This document shows positions 7,795 through 13,099 of a stretch of DNA of 23,536 nucleotides, piece after piece. Positions within the stretch are counted from its first letter, which is position 1; the number at the start of each line of letters is the position of its first letter. Source of the DNA: B4-G1 sp964393895 (lineage in GTDB: Bacteria > Chloroflexota > Anaerolineae > B4-G1); the NCBI GenBank assembly GCA_964393895.1, contig CAYMWP010000067.1:1-23536 (forward strand). The letters are read 5' to 3'. The notes beneath the pieces were generated by a model. It did no database searches, was not told the DNA's origin, and worked only from the letters and a program-made list of their open reading frames with translations. The translations under genes and the position numbers were made by a program.

Positions 7795-8352
7795 CTACCG
7801 CTCTGGCCCCTCCACTGTTGGCGTGACGGTCGCCGTGGAAGTGAGAGTAGGGGTCGCCGTGAAGGTGGGGGTAGCGGTAGGTGGGACAGGTGTATCGGTG
7901 GGCGGCGCGGGTGTGTCGGTTGGTGGAATGGGCGTGTCGGTGGGCGGCGCGAGCGTGTCGGTTGGTGGAATGGGCGTGTCGGTGGGCGGCGCGGGCGTGT
8001 CGGTCGGTGGAATGGGAGTATCGGTGGGCGGCACGGGTGTGTTGGTTGCCGTCGCCGTTGGGGTGGCGGTGGGAGTTGGCGTGGAGGTGTCAGTCGCCGT
8101 CGGTGCGAGCGTGGGCGTGAGTGTGGGCGGGAACCACTGAGTGGAGGTTGGGGGAAGCGTCTCCGTCGGCTCTGCTGTCTCTGGGATAGGGGTGACAGTG
8201 GGGGACGCGGTGTGCGTCGGGGTTGGGGTGGGCTGCCTGGCCTCGGGCTTCAAAGCAAGCATTGAGACGCCGATGCAATAGCACGGCAGGGTCAGGAGGA
8301 TGATGCTGACCAGCACCCAGTGAATAGGGCGCCACTCGCTAGTGTTGTACAT
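7795..8352 (-). CDS. Membrane-anchored Thr/Pro-rich repeat protein
   Basis: This protein of 185 residues has a short N terminus, one membrane segment at about 12-33 (LVSIILLTLPCYCIGVSML) and then only low-complexity Thr/Pro/Ala sequence to the stop. Residues 108-156 are seven consecutive heptads of the form PPTDTP followed by I, A or V (one reads PPTDTLA). No folded domain follows, unlike the usual stalk proteins where such linkers carry a catalytic or binding domain, so it may be a naked stalk or a gene that lost its C-terminal domain. The ATG at 8352 is preceded by GGAG at a good distance, and a strong promoter lies just above. It heads the minus-strand block. The function is unknown; the Thr residues could be glycosylation sites, which is inference. 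Confidence 0.75.
   Translation of the reverse strand: MYNTSEWRPIHWVLVSIILLTLPCYCIGVSMLALKPEARQPTPTPTHTASPTVTPIPETAEPTETLPPTSTQWFPPTLTPTLAPTATDTSTPTPTATPTATATNTPVPPTDTPIPPTDTPAPPTDTPIPPTDTLAPPTDTPIPPTDTPAPPTDTPVPPTATPTFTATPTLTSTATVTPTVEGPER
7885..8031 (-). repeat. 21-bp / 42-bp minisatellite coding for PPTDTPx heptads
   Basis: Seven 21-bp units in tandem encode PPTDTPI, -A, -I, PPTDTLA, -I, -A, -V. Alternation of I and A makes a 42-bp higher-order period. Similar Thr/Pro-coding sequence occurs at the contig start (46-160). Confidence 0.85.
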
Positions 8353-8384
8353 TGAGTAACTCCGTTGTTGGTGCGGATTGCATT

Positions 8385-8413
8385 ATGATAGCATCTTTGA
8401 GGGTGCTTGTCAA
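8385..8413 (-). promoter_or_regulatory. Strong promoter at the head of the stalk-M42-comEA-pilD block
   Basis: On the minus strand TTGACA (8413-8408) and TATCAT (8390-8385) are 17 bases apart. The predicted start is near 8378, 26 bases before the ATG at 8352. No other promoter as good was seen before 3203. Confidence 0.75.
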
Positions 8414-8436
8414 CGCGGTTAATTTCCATTCGTAAG

Positions 8437-8511
8437 GGCCAAGTTTGAGCAGGCTTTACAGTTTGGCCTCTCGTTCGAGCTCGAACGGGTGGCCGGGCGG
8501 CAAACCCGGCC
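8437..8511. repeat. Three adjacent inverted repeats downstream of the acetyltransferase
   Basis: Reading the plus strand: GGCCAA/TTGGCC (8437-8442, 8463-8468), a perfect 16-bp palindrome CGTTCGAGCTCGAACG (8472-8487), and a hairpin GGCCGGG/CCCGGCC (8491-8497, 8505-8511) that abuts the stop codon of the minus-strand gene. No U tract follows. The last hairpin may act in transcript termination or 3'-end protection. Confidence 0.65.
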
Positions 8512-9524
8512 TACGTCCGGTGGACGACGAGCCGCCGCACTTTGACGTCTTGGCCGCCAAACTGGTACTTGTAGCGCTCGTCGCCCTGCAAAAAGTCGAA
8601 CGTCGCGCGCCCATGCTCGATGGCGTGGCGGATGCAATAGGCAATGAGGACAATGCCCGCGCCGAGTTTGGGAAACGATTGCCAATCCAGCCCCGAGTTG
8701 TAGACCAGCACGTGGTTATCGTAGATAAAGTTGAGGTAAGCGGCTGCCTTTTGTTCTTCGACCTTGAGGAACGTCAGTTGCAGCCAACCGGCGTCGTATG
8801 CCACGCTCGCCAGTTGCCGGAAAAAGCTGCGCATACGGGGGGTGAGGAACTCGGCCTTGTCGGGCGTGCTGGCGGCCATCAGATCCACAAAGTGCTCGAT
8901 TTCGGTCGCCAAATCGTGCTCCGGGCCGACGATGTACCAGTTTACTCCGGCCTGAGCTTCTAGGCGGCGCATTTTGCGCCGTATCTCGTGCCGCTGTTTT
9001 TTGCTCAGCATTTGCAGGTACTCGTTCCAGGTAGCCGGCAACTGCACGATCGGGCAGACGTCGTCTAGGGCTGTCGAGAAGGTCCAGCCCCGCGCCTCGG
9101 CCAGGGAGGGCAGCAGTTCTAACGTGGGCGAATCCTGGTGGATGTTGCACAGGTCGAGTATGTCCCACTCCACCCCGCCCCGGGCCAGATAGTCCACCAG
9201 TGTACCGTAGACCTCATTCTCCCACCCCTGCGCCACGATGAGGTCGAGATAGTCGGCGACCTCCACGCAGCCGACGGTCGCCATCACCCGCTGCCCGCGC
9301 GCGTTTTCGGTGACAAAGAGCGGCGCGATGCCAACCAGATTCCCGTCGTCGCGTGCGGCCAGGATGAGCAGTTCTCCTTCGCCCAGGTAACGCCACCAGG
9401 TGCGCTGGTATTCTAGCGTGAGAAAGATGGTGTCGGCGGGGGAACGGTGCAGCAGATCGTTCCACTCCCCGGCCAGGGCCTCGAAACCGCCGGTGTCGCG
9501 GTAGGAATGTACGGATAGCGTCAT
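8511..9524 (-). CDS. FemAB/BioF2-like GNAT acyltransferase (Acetyltransf_6 type)
   Basis: The 337-residue protein resembles the BioF2-like acyltransferase family with two GNAT folds, often labelled CelD/BcsL and linked to cell-envelope polysaccharide or peptidoglycan-type substrates. Seen features are an N-terminal GNAT half with WNDLLHRSPADTIFLTLEYQ and the strand LVGIAPLFV, a basic helix SKKQRHEIRRKMRRLEA (about 174-190) between the halves, a second half with AAAYLNFIYDNHVLVYNSG, and the C-terminal FLQGDERYKYQFG motif typical of the family. The start at 9524 (MTLSVHSY) is preferred over an upstream in-frame start because TTGGAGGTT lies 8 bases before it and the promoter overlaps the longer version. 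It is monocistronic and divergent from miaB. Its substrate cannot be told. Confidence 0.8.
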   Translation of the reverse strand: MTLSVHSYRDTGGFEALAGEWNDLLHRSPADTIFLTLEYQRTWWRYLGEGELLILAARDDGNLVGIAPLFVTENARGQRVMATVGCVEVADYLDLIVAQGWENEVYGTLVDYLARGGVEWDILDLCNIHQDSPTLELLPSLAEARGWTFSTALDDVCPIVQLPATWNEYLQMLSKKQRHEIRRKMRRLEAQAGVNWYIVGPEHDLATEIEHFVDLMAASTPDKAEFLTPRMRSFFRQLASVAYDAGWLQLTFLKVEEQKAAAYLNFIYDNHVLVYNSGLDWQSFPKLGAGIVLIAYCIRHAIEHGRATFDFLQGDERYKYQFGGQDVKVRRLVVHRT

Positions 9525-9543
9525 TTTTGAACCTCCAAGCGCT

Positions 9544-9572
9544 ATTTTACTACATCGCTGAAACGTTTTCAA
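9544..9572 (-). promoter_or_regulatory. Promoter of the acyltransferase gene
   Basis: On the minus strand TTGAAA (9572-9567) and TAAAAT (9549-9544) are 17 bases apart, 20 bases above the chosen ATG at 9524. It stands back to back with the miaB promoter. Confidence 0.65.
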
Positions 9573-9582
9573 GTTGTGAGCC

Positions 9583-9610
9583 TTGACGCCGGGTCAGGAT
9601 GGGTTAGAAT
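9583..9610 (+). promoter_or_regulatory. Promoter of miaB
   Basis: TTGACG (9583-9588) and TAGAAT (9605-9610) are 16 bases apart. The predicted start near 9617 leaves a leader of about 87 bases before the ATG at 9704. Confidence 0.65.
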
Positions 9611-9636
9611 ATCACTCGTCGAAGGTGTGGCGCAAG

Positions 9637-9673
9637 CGGATGGCAAACATCCGTGGCAAGTTAACGACTTGCC
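9637..9673 (+). promoter_or_regulatory. Two stacked hairpins in the miaB leader
   Basis: Hairpin 1 has arms CGGATG/CATCCG (9637-9642, 9648-9653) and loop GCAAA. One base later hairpin 2 has arms GGCAAGT/ACTTGCC (9655-9661, 9667-9673) and loop TAACG. Both stems are perfect with 5-base loops. They lie between the promoter and the start codon, so they are in the leader RNA. No known riboswitch class is recognised; hairpin 1 also fits the CGGAT/ATCCG repeats seen elsewhere in the window. Confidence 0.55.
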
Positions 9674-9703
9674 CCGCGTCTATTTTGAGGGTATATCTGT
9701 CGT

Positions 9704-11056
9704 ATGAACGTCACTTATTACATTTGGACGATTGGCTGCGCTATGAATGTCGCCGACTCGCGTCGCTTGGCCTCGGCGCTGGAGCGGCTGGGCTATGCGC
9801 CCGCCGACCGGCCTGAAGGAGCCGACGTGGTCGTGTTGAATACCTGCGTTGTGCGCCAATCGGCCGAGGACAGGGTCTATGGGCGGCTGGGGTCGCTCAA
9901 ACCACTGAAGGCGCGGAATCCAGGGATGGTCGTCGGGCTGATGGGCTGCCTGGTGGGCGCGCGCCCCGCGGCCTCACTGTGTCGCCGCTTCCCCTGGGTG
10001 GACGTGCTCATGTCCCCCTCGGAGCCGCAACCACTGCTGGAGCTCCTGGCCGAGCGCGGGATGGCGGATGGGGGGCGGGCGCTGGAGGCGGCCGAGGCCG
10101 CCCGCCGCTACCGGCTGCAAGATGGCGACCTGCTCCTCCCGGCCCGTGAGCGTGGCGCACTCGTCTCGGCCTACGTCCCGGTCGTGCTGGGCTGCTCCCA
10201 CGCCTGCTCCTACTGCATCATTCCCTACCGGCGCGGCGCCGAACGCAGCCGTCCGCCGGATGAGATCGTCGCCGAGGCCAAATCTCTGGCCGCGCAGGGG
10301 GTAAAAGAGATCACCCTCCTGGGTCAAATCGTGGACCGGTACGGTCTGGACTTGCGGGCGTCGGATTGTAACGCTCCGCGCACACTCGCGGACTTGCTCC
10401 GCCACATTCACGAGATCGAGGGTCTGGAGCGCATCCGTTTCCTCACCAGCCACCCCGGTTGGATGACGGACGAGTTGCTAGATGCGGTGGCCGAGCTACC
10501 CAAGGTATGCGAGCACGTCGAAGTTCCGGTTCAGGCCGGCGACGACGAGGTGCTGGCCCGCATGCGACGCGGTTACACCGCCGGCGACTATCGGGCGCTG
10601 ATAGCTCGCATCCGTGAGCGCATCCCTCGGCCCTCTATCGCCACCGACGTCATCGTTGGCTTTCCCGGCGAGACGGAATCCCAGTTCCAGCACACGTACG
10701 ATCTGCTGGCCGAGTTGCGCTTGGACAAGGCACACATCGCCCGCTATTCCCCCCGCCCGCAGACGTTGGCCGCCCGTCGCTTGCCCGACGACGTGCCGCC
10801 CGAAGAAAAAGAGCGCCGTCGCAAGGCCCTCGATGACTTGCAGGCTCGTGTAGTGGGCCAGATCAACTCGCGATTGCTGGGGCAGACGGTCGAGGCGCTG
10901 GTCGAAGGCAGGGACGAGCGCAAAGGCCGCTGGTACGGTCGTACCCGCACCTGTAAACTCGTTTTCTTCGAGAGCGAGGAGGACTGGCGCGGGCGGCTGG
11001 CGAACGTGCGCATCACCTGGGCCGGGCCGTGGTCGCTGATTGGGAAAATCGAGTAG
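9704..11056 (+). CDS. miaB: tRNA methylthiotransferase, MiaB type
   Basis: Radical-SAM enzyme of 450 residues with two iron-sulfur clusters, expected to add the 2-methylthio group to N6-isopentenyl-adenosine 37 in tRNAs reading UNN codons. The N-terminal UPF0004 domain carries three cluster cysteines: C12 in WTIGCAMN, C48 in LNTCVVR and C82 in LMGCLVG. The radical-SAM cluster is C164-x3-C168-x2-C171 in GCSHACSYCIIPYRRG. LLGQIVDRYG, RFLTSHPGWM and VPVQAGDDEVLARMRRGYT follow, and a TRAM domain occupies about 385-450. VLGCSHACSYCIIPY and LGQ-V point to MiaB rather than RimO or MtaB, though some relatives have diverged specificity. It is monocistronic, has its own promoter and structured leader, and ends 9 bases from the convergent next gene. 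Confidence 0.88.
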   Translation: MNVTYYIWTIGCAMNVADSRRLASALERLGYAPADRPEGADVVVLNTCVVRQSAEDRVYGRLGSLKPLKARNPGMVVGLMGCLVGARPAASLCRRFPWVDVLMSPSEPQPLLELLAERGMADGGRALEAAEAARRYRLQDGDLLLPARERGALVSAYVPVVLGCSHACSYCIIPYRRGAERSRPPDEIVAEAKSLAAQGVKEITLLGQIVDRYGLDLRASDCNAPRTLADLLRHIHEIEGLERIRFLTSHPGWMTDELLDAVAELPKVCEHVEVPVQAGDDEVLARMRRGYTAGDYRALIARIRERIPRPSIATDVIVGFPGETESQFQHTYDLLAELRLDKAHIARYSPRPQTLAARRLPDDVPPEEKERRRKALDDLQARVVGQINSRLLGQTVEALVEGRDERKGRWYGRTRTCKLVFFESEEDWRGRLANVRITWAGPWSLIGKIE

Positions 11057-11065
11057 ATTCCTCGG

Positions 11066-11965
11066 CTACTCGTTCAACCGCTGCACGCTGGGCCGGAGGT
11101 CGAGTTCGTCAATCAACTCGTTCAACTCGGCGTCGCTGAGAGGGCGGCCCTGGCCGGCGTAAGCGGTCAGCATCGCCTCCATCATATTGGTGCCAAAGGA
11201 ACGCCCCTCGAAGCGGGGTGTGGTGGTGATTATCATACGCGCCCCCCGCTCCCGCACCAATTCGACGTTCTCGACGGTGGTGGTGTTGGTGATGATCGTC
11301 TTGCCCGTGATGTCGTGGGGCATGTACTTGCGCATGAACATAAAGTCGCCAGCGATCAGGTCTGATTGCTCCCAGTAGCGTTGATACTTGGGTTTGTGCT
11401 CTGTCCCTCCACTGCCGTAGAAAATCATGCTCATCGGAAAGTAACTGACGAACGGCAACATCACGCGGGCTACCCGGCAAAAGTTATCAATGCCCCGGAC
11501 GGGTATGGGGATGCCGAGAGCGATCATCAGGTCGCCAAAGATCACCTCGTCGCTCACGTCACTCACGGCCTGGGCCAACCCCAGCCGATCCACCGCCACC
11601 GGCACGAACGCGCAGTGGAAGTGAGGAATGCCGCCCAGTGCCGGCTCCGCCAGTTCCCAGACGCGGCGCTCCAGCGTATGCTTCAGCCCGCGGCCATCAA
11701 CGACGGGGGTTTGACGGACGTCCTTGATCAGCTTTAGCGCGGCGTGCAAGGGATATTCGCGCTCACCCAGGCGCAGGTACATGTCGGCTCCGCCCATGCC
11801 GAACGCATCCACCTGCCCGTCCAATTCGGCGTACAACTGCCGCGCCCTGGGCACGTCGCCATCGGTGCCGATGCGCTCGACGCTAATCTCTTCCCCTTTG
11901 AGATTGACGATGACCCGCTTATCGCGGGTGGAACTTCCCAGACTTACACTGACTGCTCTTTTCAT
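11066..11965 (-). CDS. Conserved protein of the family labelled quinate 5-dehydrogenase; function unproven
   Basis: This soluble protein of 299 residues begins KRAVSVSLGSSTRDKRV and continues VERIGTDGDVPRARQLYAEL and VDAFGMGGADMYL. I recognise this pattern from proteins annotated quinate 5-dehydrogenase in databases. I see no clear dinucleotide-binding GxGxxG fingerprint and no shikimate or quinate genes nearby, so the enzymatic name is doubtful. Other conserved-looking blocks are TPVVDGRGLKHTLERRVWEL (about 86-105), VSYFPMSMIFYGSGGTEH, and TGKTIITNTTTVENVELVRERGARMI followed by TPRFEGRSFGTNMMEA. The ATG at 11965 is preceded by TAGGAG at 7 bases and by a good promoter. It is monocistronic and convergent with miaB. 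Role unknown. Confidence 0.7.
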   Translation of the reverse strand: MKRAVSVSLGSSTRDKRVIVNLKGEEISVERIGTDGDVPRARQLYAELDGQVDAFGMGGADMYLRLGEREYPLHAALKLIKDVRQTPVVDGRGLKHTLERRVWELAEPALGGIPHFHCAFVPVAVDRLGLAQAVSDVSDEVIFGDLMIALGIPIPVRGIDNFCRVARVMLPFVSYFPMSMIFYGSGGTEHKPKYQRYWEQSDLIAGDFMFMRKYMPHDITGKTIITNTTTVENVELVRERGARMIITTTPRFEGRSFGTNMMEAMLTAYAGQGRPLSDAELNELIDELDLRPSVQRLNE

Positions 11966-12003
11966 ACGCGAACTCCTATCACTAATCTATGAATTTACGG
12001 ACG

Positions 12004-12031
12004 ATTGTACTCGATTGTTTCGGAAAGACAA
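12004..12031 (-). promoter_or_regulatory. Promoter of the quinate-dehydrogenase-like gene
   Basis: On the minus strand TTGTCT (12031-12026) and TACAAT (12009-12004) are 16 bases apart, about 39 bases above the ATG at 11965. The rest of 12032-12190 shows no supported gene. Confidence 0.5.
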
Positions 12032-12190
12032 GAAGCGTATCAGAGGGTGTCGTTTCCTCGATTATCACCCGGCTCTGCTCTTGTGCTTTTTGTAACTTGC
12101 CCCACGAACCGGTTGCCGGTAAAATTGCAACACTAGTCGCCGCACATTCGTGGACAATGCAGAGCGCGGCCAAACGGTAAATGAACAGAG

Positions 12191-12588
12191 ATGATGAACC
12201 GAATCTCGTTGCTACGAACGGCCTCACGCCTGGAGGCCGCCGTCCTGCGAATTGGAGGGAGCGCCGGGCGAGCAGTCGCCGGCGTGCGCAAGGAGCTGGC
12301 GCTGTTCTACCTGTTCGTCGAGCTGGGTTGGTGATTGGTCGTCTCCGCCTTTAGCGCCACCCAGCAACAGGCCATCCTCCTGGCCTTTTTGATAATGATG
12401 CCAGAGATGATCTTTTCTGGCTATGCCGTCCCGGTGGAGAACATGCCGCGCGCGTTGGAACTGGCCTCCAACCTGGTGCCGATCAAACACTGGCTAGAGA
12501 TCGTGCGGGCCGTGATGCTCAAAGGGTGGGTCTGGAGACAATTTGGCCCAACTTGCTGGCGCTGCGAAAACGATTGGCGGCGGTGTAG
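12191..12588 (+). pseudogene. Degraded ABC-2 type transporter permease
   Basis: One frame from the ATGATG at 12191 reads a permease-like N terminus ending GVRKELALFYLFVELGW, hits TGA at 12332-12334, and continues in frame as LVVSAFSATQQQAILLAFL, MMPEMIFSGYAVPVENMPRA and LEIVRAVMLKG. The SAFSATQQQA and SGY-PVENMP motifs are diagnostic of the C-terminal half of YhhJ/YbhR-type ABC-2 permeases. After MLKG one frame shift restores the typical continuation VGLETIWPNLLALRKRLAAV and a TAG at 12586. About 130 codons remain of the roughly 370 usual. The body between KEL and LFVELG is gone, and the last membrane helix between LLAL and RKRLA seems deleted. It shows two deletions, one nonsense codon and one frameshift, so it is not functional. 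No ATPase partner is present. Confidence 0.85.
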
Positions 12589-12656
12589 ATGGGGGGCGGA
12601 TTCCGAGAGCGGGTTCCGCACTGCAATCGCTTCCCCTCACTGGCCCGTTTCCCTTT

Positions 12657-12685
12657 TTGACTATAATCCCAAACAATCTTATAAT
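12657..12685 (+). promoter_or_regulatory. Consensus promoter of the two-component operon
   Basis: TTGACT (12657-12662), a 17-base spacer and a perfect TATAAT (12680-12685). The start is predicted near 12692, 30 bases before the response-regulator ATG. It is the strongest-looking promoter on the plus strand of this window. Confidence 0.8.
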
Positions 12686-12702
12686 CTTGGAGGGTGAGCT
12701 GC

Positions 12703-12732
12703 ATGCGAAAGGATCCCTGCTATGGCTGGTGA
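12703..12732 (+). CDS. Possible 9-codon leader ORF overlapping the response-regulator start
   Basis: ATG at 12703 follows GGAGGGTGAG at a good distance and reads MRKDPCYGW, then TGA at 12730, overlapping the response-regulator start (12722) by 11 bases. If the transcript begins at about 12692, the GGAGG at 12689-12693 would be cut, which weakens the case. It could instead be a leftover ribosome-binding site. Confidence 0.25.
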   Translation: MRKDPCYGW

Positions 12733-13099
12733 AACGATACTCATCGTCGAAGATAACGCGCTGAGCCGCAAATTGGTGGAGACCATCCTACAGCTCTACG
12801 ATTACCGTTTGCTGGTCGCCGTGAACGGTGAGAGAGCGGTCGAGGTCGCCACCCGTGAGAGGCCGGACCTCATCCTCATGGACATACAGTTACCCAAGAT
12901 GAGCGGGTACGAGGCCACCAAGATCCTGAAAGCGCAGCCCGAGACGGCCCATATTCCCATCCTGGCCCTCACCGCTCACGCCATGGAGGGCGAGCGCGAG
13001 CGAGCCGAGGCGGCCGGCTGTGACGACTATATCACCAAACCAATTGACACCCGCGCTTTTCCTGAACAGGTGAGAAAGTACTTGGATTGGCGAGAATGA
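12722..13099 (+). CDS. Single-domain response regulator (CheY/DivK-like)
   Basis: Cytosolic phospho-receiver of 125 residues with no output domain. The acidic pair is E10-D11 in ILIVEDNALSRKL, the phospho-acceptor D54 in LILMDIQLPKMSGYEA, the switch threonine T84 in ILALTAHAM and the lysine K106 in DDYITKPID. MDIQLPxMSGxEATK and ALTAHAMxGExExAxAAGCDDY are hallmarks of DivK-like regulators that act by protein contact. AAAGGA lies 8 bases before the ATG. Its TGA overlaps the kinase ATG (ATGA), so the two are translationally coupled, and the kinase is the obvious phosphodonor. DNA binding is not expected. Confidence 0.93.
   Translation: MAGETILIVEDNALSRKLVETILQLYDYRLLVAVNGERAVEVATRERPDLILMDIQLPKMSGYEATKILKAQPETAHIPILALTAHAMEGERERAEAAGCDDYITKPIDTRAFPEQVRKYLDWRE

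Noticed and set aside
7199..8140. Long plus-strand frame rich in Val/Gly/Ser opposite the M42 and stalk genes
   Set aside because: It is the mirror of the Thr/Pro minisatellite and of M42 copy 3, whose catalytic motifs prove the minus frame.
9637..9673. Guanidine-II (mini-ykkC) riboswitch in the miaB leader
   Set aside because: Two tandem hairpins are present, but the loops (GCAAA, TAACG) lack the paired ACGR loops and the downstream gene is a tRNA modifier, not a guanidine exporter or carboxylase.
11982..12227. 81-residue minus-strand frame upstream of the quinate-dehydrogenase-like gene
   Set aside because: No ribosome-binding site, no recognisable pattern, and it contains the promoter of the next gene and overlaps the permease remnant.
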